A stretch of 64,000 nt of DNA from an uncultured Neglectibacter sp. (GTDB lineage Bacteria > Bacillota > Clostridia > Oscillospirales > Acutalibacteraceae). A program made the translations under genes and the position numbers. Location: contig CAJFSY010000003.1 of assembly GCA_904419785.1 (NCBI GenBank), positions 91,963-155,962 of the forward strand, in the 5' to 3' direction. Positions 30,667 through 39,736 of the stretch are shown here, piece by piece (position 1 is the first letter of the stretch; every line of letters starts with the position of its first letter). The notes beneath the pieces are model-generated. The model searched no databases. It saw only the letters and a program-made list of their open reading frames with translations, and was not told the DNA's origin.

Positions 30667-30731
30667 AAAAAAGGCCCCTTCCCACATTGAGAAAATGCTA
30701 CTCCATTCTCAACAGTGGGAAAGGGCCTTTT
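30667..30731. terminator. Hairpin between response-regulator remnant and GH13 gene
   Basis: Arms AAAAGGCCCCTTCCCAC (near 30669) and GTGGGAAAGGGCCTTTT (ending 30731) pair with one mismatch, with an inner TTGAGAA/TTCTCAA. A- and T-runs at the ends fit two-way termination. Confidence 0.75.
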
Positions 30732-30756
30732 ACAGGCAGCCACCAATCAAAGCATT

Positions 30757-32406
30757 TTACAGGCGGAAGATCACCGACTCATAAGGACGCAGGGAACCTC
30801 CCTGGTATCCGCCCTGCCGGTCATAAGAAGAAAGCAGCACCTGGCCTGACTGGGGCAGAAGGGCTTCCGGAACTTCCGCCGGCTCCGCTGAAAAATTATG
30901 GAACGAAAGCAGCACCTCTCCCTGATAGCTGCGTTTTAAGGCAAACAGCGTATCCGTGGGAACAGGGAGGATTTCCAAATCCCCTCTGGAAAGGGCCCGG
31001 CTTTCCTTGCGCAGAGCGATCAGCGCTTTGTAACAATGATAGATAGAATGGGGGTCCCCTTTCTGGCTCTCTACATTGATTTGCCGGTAATTGGGATTGA
31101 TTCCCAGCCAAGGCTTTCCTGCGGTAAAGCCGGCGTTTTCCGTCCCATTCCACTGCATGGGAGTGCGGGCGTTGTCACGGGAGATCATTTGCGCCTGATG
31201 CAGCGCTTCTTCGGGCGTAGCGCCTATCAAAAGCTGCTGGCGGTAAGTGTTTTTCGCGTCGGGATCGTTATATTCCTCAATGGTGGGAAAACGCATATTG
31301 GTCATGCCGATCTCCTCCCCCTGGTACACAAAGGGCGTCCCAGGAAGGAAATGCAGCAGCATGGCCAGCATCTTCGCGGAAACTTCCCAATACTCCTGGT
31401 CGTTGCCGTAAAGGGATACCTGCCGGGGCTTGTCATGGTTGCTGAAAAACCTGGCCCACCAGCCGTCATCCTTTAAGGCGGCGTAATCCGCGGCGATATC
31501 CTGCCGCAGCTTTTTGGGCGACCATGTGCTGATCTCCACCACGGGGGCCACAAATGGAATGGCCATGTCAAATTCTTCCCGCTGGGTGGCCACATACCGG
31601 GCAAGTTCTTCCGTGTCGGGAGCGGCTACCTCCCCTACGGTGAGCACGTTATAAGGGGAGAAGATCCTCCGGTTCATGTCCCGGATATACCCGTGAGTTC
31701 CAGGGCGTCCGTTGACCAGGCACGCGCTGAAAGAATATCCATCGGGCTGGGGCGGTTCCGGCGAATCGGGGAAATCCTGGGGTTTGTCCAGATAACTGAT
31801 GGCGTCCACCCGGAACCCATCCACTCCTTTTTTCACCCACCATTCCATCATGGAAAAGATCTCTTCCCGCAGCTTGGGATTGGCCCAATTCAAATCCGGC
31901 TGCTTTTTCGAAAACAAATGGTAGTAATACTGTCCCCGTTCCGGCACATACTCCCAGGCGCTGCCGCCAAACACAGAAGCCCAGTTATTGGGTTCCTTCC
32001 CGTTTTTGGGGTCACGCCAGATATAATAGTCGCTCTTCTCATTATCCCGGGAAGATTTCGACTCTATAAACCAGGGATGCTCGTCAGAAGAATGGTTCAC
32101 CACCAAGTCCATGATCACCTTGATGCCCCTCTGATGGCACTCCTGGCAAAGCTGGTCCCAGTCCTCCATGGTGCCGAACTCTTCCATGATCTCCTGGTAG
32201 CCAGAGATATCATATCCGTTGTCATCGTTGGGCGAACGGTAAACAGGGGAAAGCCAAAGGGCATTGATCCCCAGATCGGAAAGATGGTCCAGCCGGCAGA
32301 TGATCCCGGGGATATCCCCTATGCCGTCCCCGTTGGAATCCTGAAAGCTTCGGGGGTATACTTGATAGATCACCAAATCCTTAATCCAGTCTTTTTTCAG
32401 TTCCAT
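30757..32406 (-). CDS. GH13 alpha-glucosidase (oligo-1,6-glucosidase group)
   Basis: 549 residues. Conserved GH13 regions are all present: DLVVNHSS, GFRVDAIS (nucleophile Asp201), LTVGEVAA (acid/base Glu259) and FFSNHDKPR (Asp325). The length and the YQVYPRSFQDSNGDGIGDI start fit oligo-1,6-glucosidases and related enzymes that cut alpha-linked gluco-oligosaccharides in the cytoplasm; no signal peptide is seen. Exact linkage preference is uncertain. I start at ATG 32406 (GGAGGAA site); the frame is open 30 codons further without a ribosome binding site. It is transcribed alone. Confidence 0.93.
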   Translation of the reverse strand: MELKKDWIKDLVIYQVYPRSFQDSNGDGIGDIPGIICRLDHLSDLGINALWLSPVYRSPNDDNGYDISGYQEIMEEFGTMEDWDQLCQECHQRGIKVIMDLVVNHSSDEHPWFIESKSSRDNEKSDYYIWRDPKNGKEPNNWASVFGGSAWEYVPERGQYYYHLFSKKQPDLNWANPKLREEIFSMMEWWVKKGVDGFRVDAISYLDKPQDFPDSPEPPQPDGYSFSACLVNGRPGTHGYIRDMNRRIFSPYNVLTVGEVAAPDTEELARYVATQREEFDMAIPFVAPVVEISTWSPKKLRQDIAADYAALKDDGWWARFFSNHDKPRQVSLYGNDQEYWEVSAKMLAMLLHFLPGTPFVYQGEEIGMTNMRFPTIEEYNDPDAKNTYRQQLLIGATPEEALHQAQMISRDNARTPMQWNGTENAGFTAGKPWLGINPNYRQINVESQKGDPHSIYHCYKALIALRKESRALSRGDLEILPVPTDTLFALKRSYQGEVLLSFHNFSAEPAEVPEALLPQSGQVLLSSYDRQGGYQGGSLRPYESVIFRL

Positions 32407-32520
32407 ACAACATTCCTCCTTGCGGCGCTCAAACGCCGCGTTATATTTTACAAAACCACAGGGTTTTATCTTAAAAAAAGTTCTCCGTGTACCCACACTT
32501 TCTAAACGCTTCGCGCCAGA

Positions 32521-33186
32521 TTATAAATGGGCACCCCGATGCAGCTGTCCTAAAATCACTTTTCTGCGGAACAGGACTACTGCCAAAAAAGAGCCGACCC
32601 CCATGCACATACACAAAAGTGAAGGCCATAACACCCCAGCGCATCCCGTAAAAAACAGCACGGCAGAAACGACGCTGTAAAGCAAGTCTAACGCCACATA
32701 CTGAACTATGTGATGGTCTTCCCACCGGAATCCCCAATAGTACACAGCCAGCGCCATCATAGAAGCTGTACTGAGCAGTGGCACGCCATACCCGGCGCTC
32801 CAACCCCGCCAGCCCGTCAGCAGATCCAGCAGCAAAAGCAGCGCGCTGAGAAACAGTGTTTGCAAAAAAAGCTGTTTTGGCAGGTTTCCCCGCTTGGTCA
32901 CAGCGGTTCGTAAGCAAGACCAAAGATACAGAACGCCACACAAAACAATCAGGGACCAAAATCCTGTTTGGGGAAAAACCAAATTCACGATACCAGCAGC
33001 AACGCAGCAGGCAATGGAAAACAGAAACAACGGAAACAACAGTTTTTTATATTTCTTCCGCAACAGAGGCACTTTCGGGTAAATTTCCCGCTCTTCGCCG
33101 GGTACTTTCTCCAGAGGTTCTCCGCACAAGGGGCAACGCCCTCTTATTCCCGCCACTTGAACGCCGCAGTCCTCACACCGCCTCAT
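32521..33186 (-). CDS. DUF6320-type membrane protein with N-terminal zinc ribbon
   Basis: 221 residues. Cys pairs in CEDCGVQVAGIRGRCPLCG (residues 4-22) form a rubredoxin-like zinc ribbon, followed by five to six membrane helices. The family is uncharacterised. Its ATG overlaps the stop of the acyltransferase gene by four bases. This pairing with an acyltransferase and an esterase recurs in clostridia as far as I recall, so a role in the same lipid or ester pathway is inferred. Confidence 0.75.
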   Translation of the reverse strand: MRRCEDCGVQVAGIRGRCPLCGEPLEKVPGEEREIYPKVPLLRKKYKKLLFPLFLFSIACCVAAGIVNLVFPQTGFWSLIVLCGVLYLWSCLRTAVTKRGNLPKQLFLQTLFLSALLLLLDLLTGWRGWSAGYGVPLLSTASMMALAVYYWGFRWEDHHIVQYVALDLLYSVVSAVLFFTGCAGVLWPSLLCMCMGVGSFLAVVLFRRKVILGQLHRGAHL

Positions 33187-34448
33187 AACGTTTCCTCCCA
33201 GTGGTCTGTAATAATCTCGATCTCTATCCCTTCGCTGGACAGCATCCTGAAAAAGCGCCGTTGTACTCCCGGCTCCCGGAAGGGATCGGAAAAGGTAACC
33301 ATCATAGCATCCTCAAAGGAACACATGCAGATTTGCAGTTTATCCGTAGCTGTAAACACATCGAACAATCGAATATACGGGCAGAAAGGTTCGGGCATTT
33401 TCACCTGCCCCACATTGGAAAGAGCCGCTGTCTCCCCCATCCCCGCAAGAAAACCTCCCAAACGCATGAACAGGTTTTTCACACCTAACGGCACCGCCCT
33501 GGCCACAGGATTTTTTTCCATGGCAATAAGGGAATTGATATGCTCTCCCAATTTTTCTTTGGTAAGCTGCTGCTGGAACTGCTGGGAAACAGAAGCGGCA
33601 ATCTGGGAAAATTCCGGCGAATTTCGCGAAAAATCATACCGTATCTGGATAAGCGTAAAAAAATTACGGGAGCTATCGGAAGGGAAATAGTTTCTCAAAT
33701 TGACCGGTACGGAAATCACTACAGGCCTTTTGCGGCGGCTGGCGGGCATTTCCTGATAAATAGCCAGAAGCAGCATAGCCGTGAGCATAACTGTAATCGT
33801 TGCCTGTTGCTTCTTCGCCAAAGCCTTTACCTGCCCCACCGACATGAGGCCACCAATAGCCCTTACCCGGTGTTCAGGAAGCTTCCGCCCGGAAAGCCGA
33901 AACGCCCGCCCTAGCCGTTTGCCTTTTTCCCTGGTTTTCCCATAATGGGCACTATAGCTGTCCTCCTGCCGGCGGAAAATTGGCGGTGCGCATTCTTCCT
34001 TGCGCCATTTATCCCGCAGCTGCGGATGGCTTAAAGAAAGATACCGGCACACCATCTCTTCCAAAAACCACATAGCGCCGGTGCCGTCGGCCAGCACATG
34101 GTAAACTTCCAAATTGATGCGGGGACCAAAATAAGTTACCCGAAACAACAATCCGGGACGGTTTTTCTCATACAACGCGGCACATAAAGGTTCCTGCTCT
34201 TCTTCTATAACAGGCAAAAAATCGCTTTCTTCCAGATAATACCAAAAAAGCCCGCGCCGCATGACAGATTTAAAGTTCGGGAAACTTTCCAAGGTTTCCT
34301 CTGCCGCTTGCTGCAGCAGCCGGGGCCGCACTTCTTCCCGCAGCTCGCAGACAAACCGGAACACTTTATGGTCACGTTTTGTTCCTGTGGAAGGGAAAAT
34401 TTTCGCGGCGTTGTCAAGTTTCATCCATGGTGCGTTGTTCTTGGCCAT
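33183..34448 (-). CDS. Condensation-like acyltransferase (HxxxDG family, alcohol acetyltransferase-like)
   Basis: 421 residues. The catalytic motif is HVLADG, near residue 130, in the chloramphenicol-acetyltransferase/condensation-domain fold used by PapA5- and wax-ester-type acyltransferases. A second family region, VVISVPVNLRNYFP, lies near 270. The substrate is unknown. I start at ATG 34448 (GGAGGAA upstream); this overlaps the preceding hydrolase gene by 35 bases. No carrier-protein gene is nearby, so the acyl donor is probably CoA (inference). Confidence 0.82.
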   Translation of the reverse strand: MAKNNAPWMKLDNAAKIFPSTGTKRDHKVFRFVCELREEVRPRLLQQAAEETLESFPNFKSVMRRGLFWYYLEESDFLPVIEEEQEPLCAALYEKNRPGLLFRVTYFGPRINLEVYHVLADGTGAMWFLEEMVCRYLSLSHPQLRDKWRKEECAPPIFRRQEDSYSAHYGKTREKGKRLGRAFRLSGRKLPEHRVRAIGGLMSVGQVKALAKKQQATITVMLTAMLLLAIYQEMPASRRKRPVVISVPVNLRNYFPSDSSRNFFTLIQIRYDFSRNSPEFSQIAASVSQQFQQQLTKEKLGEHINSLIAMEKNPVARAVPLGVKNLFMRLGGFLAGMGETAALSNVGQVKMPEPFCPYIRLFDVFTATDKLQICMCSFEDAMMVTFSDPFREPGVQRRFFRMLSSEGIEIEIITDHWEETL

Positions 34449-35397
34449 GTTCCATTTCCTCCAGCCGCTCCGGCTCTTCCAGAAAAGCCAGCAGAATCTC
34501 AAATGTTTTCTTTACCGCCGGGGCGGTGGCAGGTAAAGAGAAAAATCCATGCAGCGCGTTTTCCATTTGGAAAATCCACACCCGGTTCCCCGCCTGGCGC
34601 AGCCGGGCACCATAATCCTCGCCCTCATCCCGCAAGGGGTCCAGCTGAGCTGAAATAACCAGAGTCTCAGGCTGGCGGGAAAGGTCCTTTGCCAGAAGAG
34701 GGGCAAAATAAGGGCTTTCCCGGTCCGCGGGGGAACGCTGGTATAACTGCACGTATTCCTCAATACGCTGGGAAGTAAGAAGATAATCGCTTCCGTTTTC
34801 CACAACCGACCCATATGGCGAAGCTTCCGTATGATCTGGATATGTGGCGGGATACAGTAAAATCTGGCGCCTGGGATAGAACGCGTGCTCATCCCTGCCC
34901 TTTAAAGAAGTGACCGCCGTCAAGTTCCCGCCGGCGCTGTCGCCCATCAGAACAATATCTTTTGGATGGATATCCAGTTCTCCCAAGCTGTTTTCAAAGA
35001 ACCACCTGGCAGCGTCAAAGCAATCCTCCACTCCTGTGGGGAATTTATGCTCCGGGGCAAGGCGGTAATCCACCGAAGCCACCAAATATCCTGTTTTTCT
35101 GGCTGTAAGGGCACACACGCGGGTGTAAGTCTCCACGTCGCCTGTTACCCACCCGCCTCCGTGGTAAAACAGAATCAGGCCTCTAACAGTTTCTCTCTGA
35201 GGATAAAACAGGCGTACCGGAATTTTCCCGTTTCTGCCTTCCACAATCATATCCTTCATAGGATACAGGGGTTTCAGCAGCGAAGCTTGGCCCAAACGAT
35301 CAATCGCCCGCTGCAATTTATATGTTTTCCTTACGTCCGGTTGAATGGAAGATACCGTCCTTAACGCCGCTGCGATCGCCTTTTTACCAAGTTTCAT
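34414..35397 (-). CDS. Alpha/beta hydrolase of the hormone-sensitive lipase type
   Basis: 327 residues. Oxyanion motif HGGGW near residue 82, nucleophile GDSAGG near 155, acid in DPLRDEGE and catalytic His in ALHGF are all present. Such enzymes hydrolyse short-chain esters or acylated small molecules. There is no signal peptide. The start is uncertain: ATG 35397 is preceded only by a weak GAATCGGA. It is the first gene of a three-gene overlapping unit with the acyltransferase and the zinc-ribbon membrane protein. Confidence 0.88.
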   Translation of the reverse strand: MKLGKKAIAAALRTVSSIQPDVRKTYKLQRAIDRLGQASLLKPLYPMKDMIVEGRNGKIPVRLFYPQRETVRGLILFYHGGGWVTGDVETYTRVCALTARKTGYLVASVDYRLAPEHKFPTGVEDCFDAARWFFENSLGELDIHPKDIVLMGDSAGGNLTAVTSLKGRDEHAFYPRRQILLYPATYPDHTEASPYGSVVENGSDYLLTSQRIEEYVQLYQRSPADRESPYFAPLLAKDLSRQPETLVISAQLDPLRDEGEDYGARLRQAGNRVWIFQMENALHGFFSLPATAPAVKKTFEILLAFLEEPERLEEMEHGQEQRTMDET

Positions 35398-35753
35398 ATT
35401 CCGATTCCAATCTCGCCGAAATTTACGGCGCTGCCTGCAACAATTCAATGTCGGTGTTTACTGTTTTCATTATACGCTTTTTCAAACCGGTTTACAATGA
35501 GCCTGCATGCTTCCGTTTAAAAAAGGAAAGCATCAAAAACGGGGCCATTCCTATGTTTTTTCTTTTTCAGCTTGGAAAAACGAGATAAATTCAAATTCTT
35601 AAATTTTTATGTCTTTCCTTTTTGGCCCCCATTGCAAACAGGTTATAGAAGGTTTGAGCTTGACAAAAACCGAAAAACCTCGGAAACACAGCCACACATG
35701 CCATATTCCGAGGTTTTCCATCATCTTTATTCTCAAAGTTTTTGTATTTGTGA

Positions 35754-36090
35754 TCAGGCTTCCATTTCCCCGCCCATATAATCGATATACCACTTCTGGC
35801 GGGAAACCGGCGTTTTGCCAGTCATCAGCCGGCAAAATCCTTCTGCAGATTCTTCCGGCTCAATCTGAGCGGTAGTGGGCCCCATGTCCGTATTCATCCT
35901 CCCGGGATGGACGGAATAGAAGTTTACGTCCGAGACAGAAGCGTTTAAAATTCCGCTGACTTTCGTAGCGGCTGTTTTTGAAAGGGCGTTTTTGTACTCT
36001 TTCCAGTTAAAAGCTGACCAGATAGCAACGGATAATAATGATGCTCCTTGATCACTTTCATGACCTTGTTGAAAACGCGTGTGTATTATG
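35754..36090 (-). pseudogene. Remnant of a short-chain dehydrogenase/reductase
   Basis: Minus-strand frame ending at TGA 35754 encodes a typical SDR C-terminal half: WSAFNWKEYKNALSKTAATK (active-site Tyr-x3-Lys region), then VNFYSVHPGRMNTDMGP and EPEESAEGF. Upstream, TRVFNKVMKVIKEH continues the likeness but in another frame, so at least one indel lies near 36030-36045. The Rossmann half is missing. A promoter for the opposite-strand gene at 36149 lies within this remnant. Confidence 0.65.
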
Positions 36091-36129
36091 CTATGATGCT
36101 CTCAATAAAACGAGCGCTGATGAGCGCTC
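36069..36129 (+). promoter_or_regulatory. Promoter and inverted repeat of the TolB-like gene
   Basis: TTGAAA (36069-36074), 17-base spacer, TATGAT (36092-36097). Downstream, GAGCGCT and AGCGCTC (36112-36118, 36123-36129) form an inverted repeat near the start site, a possible operator or leader hairpin. Confidence 0.65.
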
Positions 36130-36148
36130 TTACAAAGAGGGAGAAGCT

Positions 36149-37045
36149 ATGGCAGAAACAATCGACAAATCCAATCCTTGGTACCGCGACGACGATGAAT
36201 CGATCTTGGAAGTTTACGATGTGGAAGCGGGAACGCGCACCGTTCTGAAAGAGTTTGGCTATTTGATAGAAGCGCCCAACTGGTCTCCCGACGGTAAATT
36301 CCTAACGTACAACAGCAACGGCAAAATATTCAAGTTCGATCTCGAGACAAAAGAAAGCCGTGAAGTCTTTACAGATTTCGTTACAAACTGCAACAACGAC
36401 CATGTGCTTTCACCTGAAGGCGACCGCATCGCGGTAAGCCATGGGACAAAAGAAGATCAAAAATCCAGAATTTACACAGTGCCGCTGACCGGCGGCATAC
36501 CCCGGCTGATCACTCCCCTGGCGCCCAGCTATCTGCACGGATGGTCACCGGACGGAAAAACTCTTGCGTACTGCGCGGAGCGGAATGGGGAGTTCGATAT
36601 TTACACCATCCCCGTGGACGGTGGTGAGGAAACACGTCTCACAGATGCCCCCGGCTTGAACGACGGCCCGGAATATGACAGCGCGGGAGAGTATATCTGG
36701 TTTAATTCTGTGCGAAGCGGGCTGATGCAGGCTTGGCGCATGAAACCGGACGGTTCGGAGCAAACACAGATGACCTTTGACGAAAACTGGAACACCTGGT
36801 TCCCCCATATTTCACCGGACCGTACCAAGGTGGTCATGCTGGCCTACCGCAAAGAAGATGTGCGTCCTAATGAACACGTGCCCCATAAGCACGTGGAACT
36901 CCGCTTGATGGATGCCGCAGGCGGTGCGGTAACAACAGTTGTCAAATTGTTTGGCGGGCAAGGGACAATCAACGTAAACTCCTGGTCGCCAGACAGCAAA
37001 AAGTTTGCCTTTGTCAGCTACAGAATCCGTGGCCAGGAACTATAA
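36149..37045 (+). CDS. TolB-like beta-propeller (PD40/WD40-like repeats) protein
   Basis: 298 residues composed of PD40-type blades: WSPDGKFLTYNS, LSPEGDRIAVS, WSPDGKTLAYCA, ISPDRTKVVMLA and WSPDSKKFAFVS, each roughly 45 residues apart. No signal peptide or membrane segment is visible, unlike periplasmic TolB; many Firmicutes have such cytoplasmic versions of unknown role. I choose ATG 36149 because GAGGGAGAAG precedes it; the open frame extends 37 codons upstream through the promoter. Confidence 0.85.
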   Translation: MAETIDKSNPWYRDDDESILEVYDVEAGTRTVLKEFGYLIEAPNWSPDGKFLTYNSNGKIFKFDLETKESREVFTDFVTNCNNDHVLSPEGDRIAVSHGTKEDQKSRIYTVPLTGGIPRLITPLAPSYLHGWSPDGKTLAYCAERNGEFDIYTIPVDGGEETRLTDAPGLNDGPEYDSAGEYIWFNSVRSGLMQAWRMKPDGSEQTQMTFDENWNTWFPHISPDRTKVVMLAYRKEDVRPNEHVPHKHVELRLMDAAGGAVTTVVKLFGGQGTINVNSWSPDSKKFAFVSYRIRGQEL

Positions 37046-37139
37046 GGCCAAATCGGCGCTTCATTTAAGGCAGTAGCAGTCCAACAGCCGCCTATCATAT
37101 CAATCAATTCAGAGTAGAGGACATTTATGCTTTGTCCTT

Positions 37140-37226
37140 TCCGGTACTGTTGCCCATAACAACTACGTCACGCTGACCGGCCTGGACGGGCGCAATGCCT
37201 TGGCCTTTCCGGATATGCGCTATTAG
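37140..37226 (+). pseudogene. Possible 3' remnant of an unidentified gene
   Basis: An in-frame stretch ending in TAG encodes SGTVAHNNYVTLTGLDGRNA and LAFPDMRY, which looks like a natural protein end. A start codon or upstream homology is lacking. It overlaps the AraC-type gene's stop codon region by four bases. Family not recognised. Confidence 0.3.
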
Positions 37227-38032
37227 AATTTCAGTTCCTTCAAAAACTGGCTGGGTGTTCTGCCGGTGATTTTTTTAAAATGGTTGCAAAAAGAAGGGGA
37301 ATCGCTGAACCCGCAGGATAAAGCAATTTTCCCCACAGAATACTGCTGGGTGCGAAGCATGTTCTTGGCGGCATTGACACGCACCAAAAGCAGGTAACGT
37401 TTGGGAGACACCCCTTCGCGGCTTTGGAAAATCTTATACAGATACGTCCGGTCTATTCCCACATACCTTGCCAGGTCCGTGATCTTGACAGAGTAGCTGT
37501 AATTGTTTTGGATATAATCCACCGCTTTCCGAAAATACTCCTCCTCGAAGGTGCCTTCGTTCTCCCAGCGTTCCAGTTGGGACATCGCCCCGTAGAAGCC
37601 GCTCAAAATACGGTATTCGCTGTTCCCGCCTTTTTCAAACTCCCGGATGATCTGGGACATACAGCGCTGGAAAGCTTCCGGGTCTGGGATATCTGCCACA
37701 TAGCGCTCCTCAAATCCCGTCCGCCGCACGGTTTCTTTTCCTTCAATCCCGTCAAAGGCCATCCACATATATTCCCACGGCGCTTCCTCATCTGCCTGAT
37801 AATACGTCAGTTCAGAAGGTTTGATCAAAAAAGCCTGGCCTGCCGTTACAGAATATGTAAGCCCTCCCACCGTGTACAGGCCTTTTCCCGAGATGACATA
37901 ATGCAACAGATATTGTGTACGCACCGCCGGACCAAAGCTGTGACCGCTGGCGCATTTCTCATAGCCGCAATAATACACGGCAATGGCTTTTGACATAGAT
38001 TTTTGTGTTTTCCAAATTTCTGTTCTCGGCAA
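37223..38032 (-). CDS. AraC family transcriptional regulator, likely of the alpha-galactosidase gene
   Basis: 269 residues from TTG 38032 (AGAAGGGTG upstream); an in-frame ATG at 37996 is the alternative. An N-terminal cupin-like sensor (about 20-110; HYVISGKGLYTVGG) is followed by two helix-turn-helix motifs (about 170-265; ITDLARYVGIDRTYLYKIF and KIALSCGFSDSPSFCNHFKK). It is divergent from the GH4 alpha-galactosidase across 273 bases, the arrangement of RafR/MelR-type activators. The sensed sugar is probably a galactoside (inference). Confidence 0.9.
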   Translation of the reverse strand: MPRTEIWKTQKSMSKAIAVYYCGYEKCASGHSFGPAVRTQYLLHYVISGKGLYTVGGLTYSVTAGQAFLIKPSELTYYQADEEAPWEYMWMAFDGIEGKETVRRTGFEERYVADIPDPEAFQRCMSQIIREFEKGGNSEYRILSGFYGAMSQLERWENEGTFEEEYFRKAVDYIQNNYSYSVKITDLARYVGIDRTYLYKIFQSREGVSPKRYLLLVRVNAAKNMLRTQQYSVGKIALSCGFSDSPSFCNHFKKITGRTPSQFLKELKF

Positions 38033-38305
38033 TGAGCACCCTTCTTTTCCCTGTATAATCCCTTAAAAACCAATGGTCCTGTCCCCTGTCTGGCATTGGC
38101 TGTTTTCATCATTTTATCATATAGCTCTTTAAAATGCTATCTCCTATTTCCAGTTTCATTCCTATTTGGAAGCAACAAGAAAATTTTTCTTGCAACAAAT
38201 CAACAATTATAGGAAACAAACAGCGATTGAAAACCCGCCACAGAATCAGTAGAATGTGACTAAAGCCGGAAAGACGGGCCGGAGAACAAAAAAGGAGTTG
38301 TTATT

Positions 38306-39628
38306 ATGCCAAAAATTACATTCATGGGAGCGGGCAGCACCGTATTCGCCAGAAATGTTTTGGGTGACTGCATGTGCACCCCTTCCTTGCGGGAAAGCGA
38401 AATTGCCCTTTATGACATTGACGCTGAACGGCTGGAAGAAAGTTACATCATCCTCAGCGCGATCAACCGTAACATCAATCAGGGAAAAGCCAAGATCAGC
38501 AAATACTGCGGTGTGGAAAACAGGAAAGACGCTTTGCGGGGCGCCGATTTTGTAGTCAACGCTATTCAAGTGGGCCTTTACGAGCCCTGCACCGTAATCG
38601 ATTTTGAGATTCCCAAAAAATATGGCTTACGCCAAACGATTGCCGACACCCTGGGAATCGGCGGAATTATGCGCGGATTGCGCACCATTCCGGTAATGGC
38701 GGATTTCGCACGGGATATGGAAGAGGTCTGCCCTGACGCCTGGTTCTTAAACTATACCAACCCCATGGCCATCTTGTCCGGCTATATGCAGCGGTATACC
38801 AACATCAAAACCGTAGGGCTTTGCCACAGCGTGCAGGTTTGCTCCGAAGGGCTTCTGAAATCTTTGGGCATGGAAGATAAACTGGAAGGACGCCGGGAAC
38901 TGATCGCCGGCATCAACCACATGGGCTGGCTGCTGGAACTGAAAGACAAAAACGGCAACGATTTGTATCCCGAAATCCGCAAGCGGGCCGCAGAAAAGAA
39001 CGCTTCTGAAAAACACAACGACATGGTGCGCTTTGACTACATTCAGAATTTCGGCTACTACTGCACAGAATCCAGCGAGCACAACGCCGAATACAACCCC
39101 TTCTACATCAAATCCCGCTACCCTGAGTTGATCGAGAAGTTTAACATCCCTCTGGATGAATATCCCCGCCGCTGCGTAAACCAGATCAAAGGCTGGAAAG
39201 AAGAAAAGGAAAGCATCCTCAATAACGGCCAGGTAACCCATGAGCGCTCTCGTGAATATGCTTCTTATATTATGGAAGCTATTATTACCGGCAATCCTTA
39301 TAAGATTGGCGGCAACGTGATCAATACCGGGCTTATCGACAACCTTCCCGCCGACGCCTGCGTAGAAGTCCCCTGCTTGGTGGACAACCGGGGAATCAAT
39401 CCCTGCCATGTAGGAAAACTTCCCGTCCAGCTGGCTGCCATGAACATGACCAATATCAATGCCCAGCTGTTGACTATCCAAGCCGCAGTAACCAAAAAAC
39501 GGGAGGATATTTATATGGCGGCTATGCTGGAGCCGCACACCGCCGCCGAGCTTTCTATTGATGACATCAAAGCTATGGTGGATGAATTGATCGAAGCCCA
39601 CGGGGAATACATGAAAGATTACCAGTAA
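38306..39628 (+). CDS. melA: Alpha-galactosidase, glycoside hydrolase family 4
   Basis: 440 residues. GH4 enzymes use NAD+ and a divalent metal to cleave glycosides by oxidation-elimination. The NAD-binding GAGSTVFARN is at residues 8-17. Metal-site residues lie in LCHSVQ (Cys near 173) and in GINHMGW (near 203-209). The overall pattern, including NYTNPMAILSGYMQRY, fits the alpha-galactosidase branch (MelA) rather than 6-phospho-glucosidases. Start ATG at 38306 with AAAGGAG. The transcript ends at the terminator at 39657-39703. Galacturonidase activity is a less likely alternative. Confidence 0.92.
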   Translation: MPKITFMGAGSTVFARNVLGDCMCTPSLRESEIALYDIDAERLEESYIILSAINRNINQGKAKISKYCGVENRKDALRGADFVVNAIQVGLYEPCTVIDFEIPKKYGLRQTIADTLGIGGIMRGLRTIPVMADFARDMEEVCPDAWFLNYTNPMAILSGYMQRYTNIKTVGLCHSVQVCSEGLLKSLGMEDKLEGRRELIAGINHMGWLLELKDKNGNDLYPEIRKRAAEKNASEKHNDMVRFDYIQNFGYYCTESSEHNAEYNPFYIKSRYPELIEKFNIPLDEYPRRCVNQIKGWKEEKESILNNGQVTHERSREYASYIMEAIITGNPYKIGGNVINTGLIDNLPADACVEVPCLVDNRGINPCHVGKLPVQLAAMNMTNINAQLLTIQAAVTKKREDIYMAAMLEPHTAAELSIDDIKAMVDELIEAHGEYMKDYQ

Positions 39629-39656
39629 ATATACCTTTTCAGTATAGCGTTCAAAT

Positions 39657-39703
39657 AGCAAAAAGAGCGGATTCTGCCACAACAGCAGAACCCGCTTTTT
39701 TTA
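39657..39703. terminator. Bidirectional terminator between melA and the sugar operon
   Basis: Arms AAAAAGAGCGGATTCTG and CAGAACCCGCTTTTTTT pair with small mismatches around a short loop. It lies between the converging stops at 39628 and 39737. Confidence 0.8.
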
Positions 39704-39736
39704 CTTTGCGTTGTCCCTGCCAAGAGGAAGCCTGGG

